This document shows positions 23,385 through 36,500 of a stretch of 64,000 bases of DNA, one piece after another (the stretch's first letter is position 1; every line of letters begins with the position of its first letter). The stretch is from NCBI RefSeq assembly GCF_019097595.1, contig NC_080720.1, positions 20,134,352 to 20,198,351 on the forward strand, given 5' to 3'. A program made the translations under genes and the position numbers. The stretch comes from Hemibagrus wyckioides (taxonomy: Eukaryota; Chordata; Actinopteri; Siluriformes; Bagridae). The notes beneath the pieces were generated by a model, which had not been told where the DNA came from, did not search any database, and was given only the letters and a program-made list of their open reading frames with translations.

Positions 23385-23945
23385 GGGCTCTGACGGGGTC
23401 ATTCTAATATGTTGATTATGCTTTTTATAAGTTGTTTGTTGAATTTGATATTTGTTTTGGGTTGTTGTCATGCTAGACGGTTTGAAAATAGATTGCAGAT
23501 TTTATGACAAAACAGATTGGTATTTGAAGCTATCATTGATTTCCTCAATGCTGAATAGAGTCCCAGTCCCAGCTGAATAGGAGCATCCCCAAAGCATTAT
23601 GCAGCCACCACCATGCTTCACTGTGTGTGTGGGGTTCTTAATGTAATAAGCAAGTCTATTTTGTGTTACATATCTTTTAGAATCATTCTTGGTTTCCTTT
23701 ATCATATATGTGATTGTATATACATCTTAGCAAAATTTATGGGGAAAATGGGCAATCATCTAGCCACACTACCCCATAGCCCATACATGTGAAGAATAGA
23801 GATTATAGGAGTCCAGATGCATTTATGCTTATGTTGCATTTATGTTGCTGTAGGTCTCATGGCAGCTTCTGTGATATGTTTCTGTCTTGTTCTTTCATCA
23901 AATTTTGGAGGCCCATCCTGTTCTAGGAAACAGCATGTCACTGTA
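23385..23945 (-). mobile_element. Tc1-like transposase fragment inside the minisatellite
   Basis: Minus-strand reading includes TVKHGGGCIMLWGCS and GTGTLFSIEEIND, the block around the second catalytic region of Tc1-type transposases. Flanking pieces (AATTTTGGAGGCCCATCC) match the same family. Stops interrupt it and neither terminal inverted repeat is evident. Confidence 0.7.
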
Positions 23946-24297
23946 GCCCGTGTTTAACACACACTACTGCAGCAATTTTCTACAGAGCTGGATTGACACA
24001 TATGGTGCTGCATTAAAATGTAATGATGAGATTTAACACATTCATTGCTTCTGTAAACTTTTCAGAGCTGAATTAACACAGTGCTGCATCAATATTGACA
24101 TGGCTAAATTCATAAATATTTTCAATAGAAATCATATTTTCTTAACTCTTCACACAGCATAATAGCACTTTAAATGGAACAAATAGATTTTCATTTCTTT
24201 GGCACATGCCATTACTAAACATTTTTTTTTATAATTCTTTATCTGTCAAACCTTACTGCTAGCTATCTGGATGTTTTACTTTACAATTATTTTGAAT

Positions 24298-24323
24298 TTA
24301 TTTATTTATTTATTTATTTATTT
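24298..24323. repeat. (TTTA)n microsatellite
   Basis: About six tandem TTTA units, short. Confidence 0.9.
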
Positions 24324-24384
24324 GCAAAATTAACAAGCCTCATGCAATTAAACAAATAAGGGTAATATTTGCAGTAACAAATAC

Positions 24385-24885
24385 AAAACAACCACAAGTT
24401 TGTGGACACCTGACCATTACATTGATATGTGAGCCTTCTCAAAACTGTTGAATAGAATGTTTTGGTATGCTGTGGCATAAAGAATTCCCTTCACAGCAAC
24501 CTGTTTTATCAGGACAATGCCCCTGTGCACAAAGCAAGGTCCATTAAGGTCCATAAAGACATGATATGCCAAGATTGGAGTGTCATTGCACAGAGCCCTG
24601 AACTCAACCCCAGTGAAAACCTTTAGGATGGTAACTGGAATTCCCACTGCACTTCCCACTCAACATCAGTGCCTGACCTCACTAATGCTCTTGTGAATGA
24701 ATGACCACAAATCCCCACAGTCGCAATACAGTATCTTCTAGAAAGATTTCTGTGTAGAGTGGAGGCTGTTAGGACAGCAAAGGGGGACTCTAACTCTGTG
24801 TTGATGCATATGGTTTTACAATGGGCATATATGGACATGATGGTCAGGTGTCCATATACAGTACCTTTGGCCATATACTGTATAT
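24385..24885 (-). mobile_element. short Tc1-derived element, copy 2
   Basis: Its ends are inverted: GTTTGTGGACACCTGACCA on the left and TGGTCAGGTGTCCATATAC on the right. The plus strand holds a transposase scrap with DNAPVHKARSIKVHK and SPELNPSENL, the region around the last catalytic acidic residue of Tc1 transposases, but it is not an open frame through the element. Copies 1 and 3 are at 18245 and 44163. Confidence 0.75.
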
Positions 24886-25844
24886 TACTGAGCTACAAAT
24901 AAATCAAAAACATACAAAGTGAAACAGGCAACTGTGAAACCTCTGGAATAGAGGAATTTCAACTTTTTTAAAGGTTCAGCAGTATCATGCTGATACACTC
25001 ATCCCAAATTAGACCTTTCAATAACGAGTGCTTATTTAATTTTCATATGATCTTGACACAAAGAACTACAGATCCAGCTAAACAATGCAGAACATTTTTG
25101 ATTTCATGGAGCAACTGGGCATTTCACAATCATAATGTAGACACATTTATTTATAGAATATACTGATTTGTAGTCATTACTCCTCCTACATTATTCACCA
25201 TTACTTAACCTTATAGAGGATGTTGAAAGTTGGATTGTGTGCAATGGATTACCACACTGCATCAACTGAAGATTGTATTGTTTTAATGTATAAAGTAATC
25301 ACACAAACACCCGGCCTAATGGTGCAGGACAAATTAAGTTTTAACTATACATGTCAGTAACCAGATATTTTATATTAAACCACATACATTTCTCTGCATC
25401 ACTGTTTTAATTTTTTTTTTAGAAATATTTATTTGTATCAACATTTCTGTATAAAATAAAAGTAAATAAAATTAAATAATTAAATAAAATAAAAAAAGCA
25501 GTAATTTCAAACTGTTGTTAGCATTTCTTTAAATGTTTGAAGCAGTTTGAAAAAGTCAATGTTTGTTAGCATGTAGAAAAATCTGTAATACTTACAATGC
25601 TGTCATATTTTATATCTTATTTGGATTAAGCAAAGCCATACAACAAAAAGAAGCCTAGAACCAAGTAGAGCCAGTGCTAATACAGACTAAACAAATGGCA
25701 ACCTAAATGAGCAAACTGAATGTATAAATGGAAAAACCATAACTTCAAGCCAAATACAGTGGAATAGGGAACCTTATGAGTTTTTGACAGTTCTTGTGCT
25801 TGTCTTCTACAACAGTTGTTCTCGGCACACTAATATAACACTTC

Positions 25845-26405
25845 AGTGCCATTACACCGATCAGCCATTACATTATGACCTCATTGGTGAAGTGAATAAC
25901 ACTGATTTTCTCCTCATCATGGCACCTGTTAGTGGGTGGGATATATTAAGCAGCAAGTGAACATTTTGTCCTCAAAGTTGATGTGTTAGAAGCAGGAAAA
26001 ATGGGCAAGTGTAAGGATTTGAGTGAGTTTGACAAGGACCAAATTGTGATGGCTAGACCACTGGATCAAAACAAGCATCTCCAAAACTGCAGCTCTTGTG
26101 GGGTGTTCCCGGTCTGCAGTGGTCAGTATCTATCAAAAGTGGTCCAAGGAGGGAACAGTGGTGAACTGGGGACAGGGTCATGGGCGGCCAAGGCTCATTG
26201 ATGCACGTGGTTAGTGAAAGCTGGTCCGTGTGGTCCGATCCAACAGACGAGCTACTGTTGCGCAAATTGCTGAAGAAGTTAATGCTGGTTCTGATAGAAA
26301 GGTGTCAGAATTCACAGTGCATGATGGGTCAGGGCTGTTTTGGCAGCAAATGGGGGGACCAACACAATATTAGGCAGGTGGTCATAATGTTACTCTTATC
26401 GGTGT
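25845..26405 (+). mobile_element. Tc1-like element with HTH remnant
   Basis: Inverted ends are ACACCGATCAGCCATTACAT on the left and ATGTTACTCTTATCGGTGTA on the right. Inside, plus-strand frames give [20 protein letters not shown], then after a frameshift the remainder of the paired-like DNA-binding domain, as in Tc1 transposases. Only the N-terminal part is present, so it is a non-autonomous deletion copy. A second, inverted copy lies at 43680-44105. Confidence 0.75.
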
Positions 26406-26839
26406 ATGTAGTAAGGTTTAAAACACAGCCCTGCACTTGGATACAAGTAAAACAGATCAAAATAGCAGCGGCCATTCCGAAAACAGACTAAACAACTGAA
26501 GGAGTTGTTCACACGTGTTCTGTTCATCAGTGTTTTGTTGTGTACGGAAAATCCCACCATAGTAAAATGCAATGTCGCCATCTTATGGCTACATTCTGGG
26601 TATCCTGTATTCTATAATAGAACGATTTTTTGTAAGACTGTTTCTTTCTAGACTTTTTTGTGTTCTTGTTTTCCCCTGAAAATTTCACAAAAAATCATTC
26701 TCTCTTTGTTGATGTTGTATACTAAGTAAACGTTCCATATTCAGCCAACTGGTAATTTATGTCTATAAATATATATATATAACCAGTACATAATACTGGC
26801 TTAATAACCTAATGCAGTATCTAACAGAAAGACACAGTG

Positions 26840-27153
26840 ATGGAGCTGTGTGTAGGTGGTTGAGAAACACTTCACAAGTTTTTCGGAGGAGTTTCTTCTA
26901 AAACAGGAAGTCGTGGCGCTCTTTGAAGAGCTCGCGCTCTGTGCGTGCACTCAGTCACACCCGCGCGTCCCCGACACATCTCTGTGTCTGTTGGTCACTA
27001 CACCTGCGATAGGTTATAGTGTACTATCTGTAATTTTAGAACAATATCAATTGCGGAACTTTTCCTGTGATATCTTAATATCCGTTATAAATACGTGTAG
27101 GAGCATATCACCTAGTTTTGCTGGTTAAATAAAAAGACGGAAACTTTTCCCCA
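26840..27153 (+). promoter_or_regulatory. nfatc2 5' UTR / promoter region
   Basis: Moderately CpG-rich stretch (26930-26975) directly in front of the nfatc2 start codon; the transcript start is not determined. TATATATATA at 26772-26781 is a simple repeat, not a convincing TATA box. Confidence 0.4.
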
Positions 27154-29445
27154 ATGAATTTTAATGGTGAGAACAGTGCAGCCGGGTTCGCTGCCGGAAT
27201 CGGCCACGAGGAACTGGACCTTCCTTTTCCTCTATTTCTTTGCGGCCAAACTGGAAATGACAATCCACATGATGACCAAGGTCAGTAAACGGATTTTTAC
27301 TATTTACAAGTTAAAATCAGACATTGCATCAAATGGCTTTAGAGTTTGGAAGCTGTTTTTTTTTTCTTACTTTGTTTATGTTTGTATTCTATAGACTAAC
27401 AGTGTAATCTTTTGTAATGAACTTTACTCCATTATCTGTATTATATCAGAATTATCAAGCCACTCTTTTACCCCCTTTTATTGTTATAATAAATATTAAC
27501 GTGGAGAGTGCAAATATGGGTAAATTTAGAATTTAACCAAATATGTGCACACAGCAACACTCAGTTGGTCTGAAAATGTAAGCTTTTTTGTTTATTATTG
27601 AGAGATAATAATTTAATTATTGTTATTATTATTGAGAAATAATAATTTTTTATTTTTTTTTACCATAAAACTGAACAGAGCATGTGGCAAATTTGCACCT
27701 TAAAATGGCGCAATCATAGTTTGCCTGCTTCACCTCATAACAAATGACCTGGATTTTTCTCCTTTTCTTTTGCTCATTTTCTTAAGCAGATGAGCTCGAT
27801 GCTCTGTCAAACCTCGATACTAATCCACCCTCATCCAACACTGACCAGGACCATCCTCAGTATAGTAATCTGTCCCTCTATCAGCCTTCCTATGATCCTC
27901 CACTGTCTGATGATGCCCTCAGCTGTCATCACCCTGATCTACGAGATCTCTGTCTCACACTTTCATCCCAGGCTAGCCCCCGCATCGAGATCACCTGCTC
28001 AGAGCTACACCACCAGCACCGGGAGCATGTCCAAACAGCACCTGTGGATATCATTCCCCGTCTAGTAGTGCCTCCGTATCAGAACCTGCTCTACAGGGAA
28101 AACATGAGCCCGGCAAGCAGCACTTCCTCAAGTTGGCACTCAGAGGTGTACTCACCCCAGCCATCACCCAGTGTTTCTCCCAGTGCTTCAGGAGGTGGAG
28201 GTTTAGCTGCAATGACCGTGGCTGAGTTGTGTCCGAGGCTCCAGGCCATCCATGCTTCCGGTTCACCACATACTTCTCCAAATACATCCCCACGGACCAG
28301 CATCACAGAGGAGACATTCCTGAACTGCAGGCCTTCATCTGCCTCCTCCTCACGGCCAGGTTCACGCTCCACTTCTCCTCAAGGAAAGCGCACTTATGAA
28401 CAATACCAGAACCCTGCCCTGGTGGTCCCACGCTCCCGAAGCCCCTCTCCTCATGCATGGCGAGAGGAGTTGGTTGAGCCTTGTAGACCAACAGCTAACA
28501 TTGATGAATTTGTAGACAGCGTCAACAGACACCTGGCTAAACCAGTGCCCACAAAGATTGGACGGACTAATCAGGAGCCTGCCGTGTTCCCCGAAGTAAA
28601 GAGGGAACCTGTAATGGAACCAGTATATGTCTTTCAACCACTAAGTTGGCCCAGTCAGGTGACCACAGCCATGTGCAGGTAAATCAACCAGTTATCCGAG
28701 TAAGTTAGACCATTACTGATTAAAAGAAGAATTACCATCAATACTTATGGTCTGGTAAAATGATTCAGAAAACTGATCCTTCATACTTGAATCAATTAAT
28801 GTAATAAACGTGGCCATTTTTTAAAATCCCACTGACACCATTAGAAAATTCTTAAGCTGTAGAATGTTAGTTAGCTGTTTCCTGTTACTATAACATGATT
28901 TCTGAGATATACAAATGTGACTGTTTCTGTGTATTGGTTCTTAGCATGTCAATGCCATCCCTGCCTGCACTGGAGTGGCCGCTTCCCAGCAGCACAGAGC
29001 AGTATGAGCTGAATATAGAGGTTCAGCCCAGACAGCATCACAGAGCCCACTATGAAACTGAAGGCAGCAGAGGAGCTGTTAAAGCAGCATCAGGAGGACA
29101 TCCTGTGGTTCAGGTACAGAGGGGGTGTGTTTTGTGGGTAGGAGTGAGTTTGACCTGTATAAGTAGGTGTACATGTGGGGGTTTAGAGTTGGCGTGAAGT
29201 TCTAGAGAAACTGTGTGAGAAGTGTGAGACTGAAGGATGAGAGAGAGCCGAGACTGGTGACATTATGCAATTTGGTAGCTAGACAGCAAAGAAAGGGAAA
29301 GTGTATTCTTTCTGTTGTTTATGCATTTATGCAAATTAAGCTGTTTTTTTTTCTTGTACTATAACAAAGCATGCTCTGTTTCCATATGACCTTCCCTCAG
29401 TTCATCCTCAATAATCTGTTCAATAAAATTTAGCAACTACACAGA

Positions 29446-29531
<86 letters not shown>

Positions 29532-30237
29532 ATACTTATTAATAATATTTAAACATGAATAAAAAAAGTGAATAGTAATGTAGTTTTTTTATTATGTAAT
29601 GGTAGCATGATCTCACAATTTCTTTTTTTTCATTACTTATTTACTGTACTGGGAGGACAGCAAATGTTGTTACAGATTGTTACAGGGGCTATCACTGGTA
29701 AAAAGCCAGCTGAAGTTACAGAAACTAATGGAGTATGAAAATGTCAGAGCCACTCAGAAAAGCACTTGATTGTCTTAAAACTCCAGAGTGAAGAACAAAC
29801 TATTGTTAACAAGAGAGTGCATGACGTTACACAAGCTAGCCTTAATATATCAAGTAATTCCAAAAAGTTTAGTACCAGATACTACACTAAAGTACGTTTA
29901 AAAGTTTTCCATTTACATAAGGAAGAGAATATTGCTCTGATTTCTAGAGTAACAATGTGTATATATAGACATAATAGTATATTTTTGAAAGCAATATCAT
30001 TCATTTTAGGTTATGATATATGCCTTTCAGAACCCAAATCTCATGAACTTCAGTGTGAAATAACTCAAAAGATTGCTTTTGATGCTTTAAGATTGCTTCC
30101 TGCCATTGTAGAGCAGAGTAGCAGCACATGCGTTCCCTTCATTTCATTTGAGTATTCTTGTGAAGCTAAAAGAACAGAAATGCTTTAACACACACCATTT
30201 ACTACTACAATTTAATTTCATACTTTAAATAATAATG

Positions 30238-30273
<36 letters not shown>

Positions 30274-30448
30274 GTAATAAAAATAAAATAATTAGAATAT
30301 ATAATATATTTAAATATAACTTTAAGAAATTATAGGACACATGAGCAGATAGCAACAGGCATCATACAAGTGGGTACCGCCAAATAATAAGGAAATGAAT
30401 AATGCAAGTTAGCATTAAACAGCTAGCTGAGTGGCTATTATTATTATT

Positions 30449-30487
<39 letters not shown>

Positions 30488-30547
30488 CTTCTTCTTCTTC
30501 TTCTTCTTCTTCTTCTTCTTCTTCTTCTTCTTCTTCTTCTTCTTCTT

Positions 30548-30578
<31 letters not shown>

Positions 30579-33500
30579 TTATTTTTTTATTATAGTGTGT
30601 TCTATCACCAATGGAACTTCAGCTAACTTTGACCACTGACTACTTCTGTATCAATCAGTGAAATGACTGACAGCAGATCAGCCTGTATCCCAGACTGCAA
30701 TGGATAAATCAGTATTTAAGAGCAATAGAAAAAAACAAGCATTCCAATCAGCAACTTTGTTACTGCATTAGAAAAATAGCTTAAAAATTATTATTTTTTT
30801 ATGAATTATTTAATTCTATTTTAGTTTCACTAAAAGTGATCTGTAACAATGTATAACATCTATTACATTGATATGTAGACTTCTTTAATTGACTCGTTAA
30901 TCGTTAATCTGTTTTGTAATCAATCATTCGATTATCTGAATTGCACAATAAAACATTTACCCAAACTGTTGTGGGTGTAGTTGCACGGATACAGTGGGCG
31001 AGAAGCTCTGGCACTGCAGGTCTTCATTGGAACGGCTGACGAGAGAGCCGTGAGGCCACATGCCTTTTACCAGGTCCACCGCATCACTGGCAAAACCGTC
31101 ACCACCACCAGCCAAGAGAAAATGGTGAACGGAACCAAGGTTCTGGAGCTGCCGCTCGAACCCAAAGACAACATGCGGGCAGTGTGAGCAAACCGGTTCA
31201 TTTTACAAAAGAAATTATGTTCAAATTAATTTTTCAAATTTTTATTTTTCTAAATTGCCATTTTTTGATCTTTTTGAAGAAAAAGAATTGATTTCTTACA
31301 GATTAATCTTGAAATTTGACTGGCTGTATCATTTGAGAGCCAGATCAGTACATCATATTTAATCTACTGAACTGTTTGTAATAAGAATTTTTAAATCTTA
31401 CTATAATATGCAGTCTAAATAAACATCATCTTGTTACAGATACTTTATCGCTCAGTATCGTTTATATATGCATGTGTATCTTGTGTTTCACTCTCAGCGT
31501 GGACTGTGCTGGGATACTGAAGCTGAAAAATGCTGATATTGAGCTGCGGAAAGGTGAGACAGATGTGGGACGGAAGAACACACGTGTACGTCTGGTGTTT
31601 CGTATTCATGTGCCTCAGCCTGGAGGCCAGTGGATTTCTCTCCAAGTGGCCTCAAATCCCATAGAGTGCTGTAAGTATTTAAATCATAGCTTAATCTGCT
31701 GAAACAATAACAGGGCCTACTTTTTATTTTGACTTTCCTGTTGATTAAAGTTGATAACTTGATACTTAAAGGAGCTGTTTGTAAATTCAGAGTCTTGTTC
31801 TGCTCAAGAGGTGAATTAAAAATAGCATTGTAAACATTAACAGAACCACTGAGTCACGTGTAAATTAAAAATAGATAAAAACAGCTTTGTTTGGGTCATA
31901 AATAGAGACACTAGTATATCTCAGTTTTTCTGTGTTATCACTGAAATTATATGTTTTTAACAGGTCCTGAAAGCCATTTGAATGTTACAAACTGCTCCTT
32001 TAATAAGTGGAGGGCCAACAAAATCAAACAAACTTGGATTATCAAAAATTTCAGTTGCCTATGACATAAAATATATTTATTTATTTATTTATTTATTTGT
32101 TAAATCAGTTATCCTACTGAGTTCTCTTTACGCTTATTGTGGATTTTTATTTGCGAATTGATTCTAACCAGTAATTATGTTATCATGATTTTAATCAATG
32201 TACACAAAGAAATAACACATGGAAAACTGTATATTTTCCTTTTAATTGTCCTTAACATGAACATGTGATTTTTATGAGTTGTACAAATATAACATTTATT
32301 ATGGAAACTATACCAATACTTTTATGTTGGAAAAGTATGCATAAGTATATTCTGTTTTACCGGAGATAAAAATTTATTGATTCGTTTTGATCCAGACAGA
32401 TAAGTCTGTGATTTTTTGTTCGTTTGTTTTGTTTTATCTACCACTGTATAGCTCAGAGACCAAGCCGTGAAACTCCAGAGGTGAAGAGGCAGGATTTGGA
32501 CCAATGCTCAGTCCTAGGTGGAATGCAGATGATCCTGACCGGTCAAAACTTCACCTCTGAGTCCAGGGTGCTGTTCAGTGAGACAACCCAAGGTGTGTAT
32601 TTTGGTTAACAAGACAAATCCTCATTACTCATAAGTCATTAGTCATTGCAGGGTTGTTTAAATACTTCAGCCTCCAGGCCACTGTACTCTGCTGACAGGA
32701 AACATTAGCATGTAATTTGTTTTTGGAGGTGTATTGACTTGATTTGCAAATGAGGAGCCAGTCTGTGAGTTTGCATTGTGTACTGTAATCTGGTCTGGTC
32801 AGCACAGTTCTGGTGCACCCGAGTAAGAACGGGAAACAGATAACAAGCTTGCAAAACAGCAGCATGCACACGCACATGCACACCACAAGTCAGCTTGTCA
32901 GTGTTTATAGAGAAAGTTCAATTCACACACACTATAATTAAATCCATGCAATCAGATCTTACAGATGTAACCTCTTTTTAAATAAATGTTATGTTTGTTA
33001 CTGATCAAACAGGTAAAAGTTTCTAGTTCCTCTTGCGCTGAATCTTTCCAAAACAGTCCTTGTGCTATGTTTAGACTTTTTTGTTTGTCTTTTTCTGAGG
33101 TAATTTCTCTCAGATTACGACCATCTATTCATTTTTGTTTTATATTCCTCAACAAATAATCTAAAAAGTGATTATAAGTAATAGGAATGTGAGTACACCA
33201 CATTAGAAAACAGCTGGCCAGCTGTTATTTCAGACCACAATGTGACAGTGTGAGACAGTGTACTGACACATTGCAAACACACCATGAAGTTTTTACCCTA
33301 CTGGTATATGTAGAGATATTTTCCATTGAGGTGTGCAGTGTGGAGCGAGCGGATGTGGTTAAGTTTGCAGCGATACAATCTACAAGCAGAGTCTTCTCTT
33401 TCCTTTCCTCTACTCAGAGTGCGTAGGCACACCAACAGAGGTGTGAGGGGAGGGCGTGCTTCACATACTGAACTTGAAAGGGACTCGCTGCTTACTTGCC

Positions 33501-36500
33501 TGTGCACCAGAGTCATGGAAACGATGCAGTGGGAGTTGAGTTTGTTGTGGTGCTGAACAAAAAAAAAACCCCCAAAAAATACACACACACACACACACAA
33601 AAAAACAACAACCACTGAACCTGGTTCTTGGTGTGAACGAAGTTCCAGAAAAGAGGCGTAGTTAATACCGGAGGAGAAGAAATGGAAATATTACAATAAA
33701 GCGCTCAGTTTTGTGAGTCATGTGTAGAAAGCGTGCTGTTGCTCTAAATTACTAAGCATTTTCAAAAGCTTTGATTATTTCTTCTAACAGAAGGCTTAGA
33801 GGTCTGGGAAAAGGAAGCTACAGTCAACAGAGAAAAAAGTCAAGCAGTAAGTATTTAAGCATCCTGTGCTGAATTGAATAACATATAGCCTAATTAATTA
33901 ATTAATTAATTAATTAATTAATTTGGCTCTACAATGAGTCTGAATGGATATTTTGTCCCTCACAGAACATGCTGTATGTAGAAATTCCTCCATATCGAGA
34001 CCCCAACATCTATCACCCAGTCAAAGTCAACTTCTATGTTCTGAACGGGAAGAGGAAGCCTAGTCAGCCACAACACTTCACCTACGTGCCTCTCCCAGGT
34101 GACTGCTTTTCTCTATGACCCAGTGTCCTCAAAACTCAACACACAGCACATGATTGCAACAAAAAAAAGCTATTCGTTTCAGTAAAAAACAATGTTTGCA
34201 ATGTTTCGGGAAAACAGTTATCGTGGACTTGATTGTGGCAGATATATGCTCAGAATTTTTTTGAACGTCAGTACTGACATCCTAAACATCCTAAATGACC
34301 CTGCTAGGACATGTTTGCACTAGCACTGGAACATGTCCTGATGGAGATTGCACAGCACTTCTATAAGTTGCTCTTGATCCAATGGATCGTGCCTGCCGAA
34401 TGCTGTAATTGTAATTGCTGTCATTATAAAAAATGGGTGAGCTTATAAGAAATGCTTTACTGACATGTGACGTTAGTTATGCTGTTCTAATCAAGTCTGA
34501 TCTGCTCATCCCAGTGTACTGTGACTCAACACAGCGCCATTTTACTGATAATATCCAATCAGATTTTAGTGGTAGAAATAAGCAGTTTGCTGACACAACA
34601 AATGCGTTTCCTTTTATTATTTTTTTTCACGCACTTTTGTAGCCATTTGCTTAGAGTGTCAAACATAGAGATCACACACATATACACTATAGTAATTATA
34701 TATTTCTTTCTAAGAAATATACAGTGTTTCAAGGCATACTTCACCAGAATACATTCTGCATTAACATGTTGTAGCCACACGGTTTTTTGAGAGTTCTTTG
34801 TTCTGATTTGTTACAGATAAACAAGTTCAGTCGGTTGTATTTAAGTATACGGTTGTAGTCTCTTATTTATACTGAAGTGGGGTGAATAGTAAGTAGAATG
34901 GTTGTAAGAATGAGGACAGGGCTTTAGATGGCCTCAAGAAAATACTGTTTTCGCCTTGTGTCTGGTTAAGAGGTTGTTTTGAGAGCATAAAGCTGGTAGC
35001 ACTTTGTGGTAGATTTTCACCATTCAGACAACGTCACTACTCTGTATATGTTTTGATTTTGGTCATGCAACTTGCAGCTGGATGAGAATGTGTGCTTTGT
35101 TTTTATTAACGAGCCTTGTATTGTACAGCTAATTTTACACTTGTACCAATCCTAGTCCGTGAAATAATATTTTTCTATTCAAAGGTGTTGTATGTTCTGA
35201 TTATCATTATCAACACTAAACCAGCCTAATAGTAAACCCATAATTTCTTCCAGTTACACAGATAAAGTCCGAGCCACTGGATGAGTATCAGTATGGGCAG
35301 CTTGCCTGCACTGTCTCTCAGGTCTTAGGTATCTCTCCACAATCGTGCCATCACCCTGCCCAGCTCACTACCAGCTGCTGTGCTATGCCAGGCCAGGTTG
35401 CCCAGAGGACCAACAGCCCTACCCCTTATCCACCTGCCTCGGAGTACCACAAGCTCCATCAGCCTTCAGCCCTCTACCAGAGCCAGGTGGAGGCCCTGAG
35501 CAGCAGCCCTGGTCACTACCAGCCTCCCCTGGATCACCCTGCATCTGGAGTGCAACCCATCTGCTCAGGTCAAGCACCAGCCATAGGGCCAAATCCAGGC
35601 TCTCATCTCACACCCAGCAGTTACCAACACATCATAGCTGGGCACAGCTACCAGGCTGGTGTCTCTGTGTTTCCAAGCCTGGATGCAGCCAATCAGAGAA
35701 GCTTTGGGCAGAGAGCAGCTCCTCCAGTGCAGAGCTACAACCAGCGGCAGCCTGTGGAGCATCAGAGAATTAGCAGTCCTGTAAGAGTCAAGCAGGAGAA
35801 TCTGGATGAAATTTACCTGAATGATGGTGAGGAGGTTAAGTTGATTATTATGGTGGGTTTAGTGTAATGGCAAGGGGTAAAGTTCTATTCTAATAATAAA
35901 AAGTTTATGGGTTTAACTCCCAGAATGTTACTGCTAGCCTCAAATTGTTGCAAGGTTGTGATTAATTTGGTAGCAATGTTGTAGAGAACTAGTTACAAGA
36001 CTAGTTCTATAATCAATATAATATTGATTATATTATTATGTTTTTTAAAATTCTGCTGTAACCTGTACACTATAAAAACAATACAATGACCTCTTAACTA
36101 AACAAATATTACCATAGCAGTTGATGGCTTGTGTATTGACCCTTCTTTCTATAGTATGTGCTACAGCTTAATGTATATTTCGGTGTAAGATGTGGCCTCC
36201 TTCTGCACAAAGTGGGTCAGTGCTTTAAATAGTTTCTGCCAAAGCTAGCTCAGTATTGAGTTTTTCCAGTGTAATGATTAAAGCAGGCATGAAGGGACTA
36301 TTGATTTTGGGGGGTGGGGTGGAGGGTGTCAGCAAACCCCTAGTGAAAAAGTGACATTTTTTCTTCGTTCTTGGGGCTAATGGTTTACCATGGTCCAATT
36401 TTACATGATCACCCTGTTTAGATATATAGGCATGGCAAATTTATAAGATTATCTGCTGTTTTTGAAAATGTTGGTTGAAAAGCTACTCGTAATTATTATT

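Larger units (their letters stand above)
22420..24115. repeat. degenerate minisatellite, split by a Tc1 fragment
   Basis: Loose tandem copies of a theme like CTGCTGCATTAACATTTACA, then AGCTGAATTAACACA, recur every 30-60 bp from 22420 to about 23370 and again from about 23945 to 24115. A CT/CA microsatellite (22722-22832) and a Tc1-like fragment (about 23385-23945) lie inside it. It is non-coding. Confidence 0.75.

Noticed and set aside
28658..28660. Alternative donor CAG|GTGACC in nfatc2 exon 2
   Set aside because: Using it would put the next exon out of frame; the donor at 28678 keeps the frame.
30402..30626. Leu/Phe-rich frame that resembles a membrane helix
   Set aside because: Translation of TTG and TTC repeats in an intron.
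35345..35773. 142-codon frame overlapping nfatc2 exon 9
   Set aside because: Shadow frame; the nfatc2 frame continues through with correct splice phases and a conserved C-terminus.
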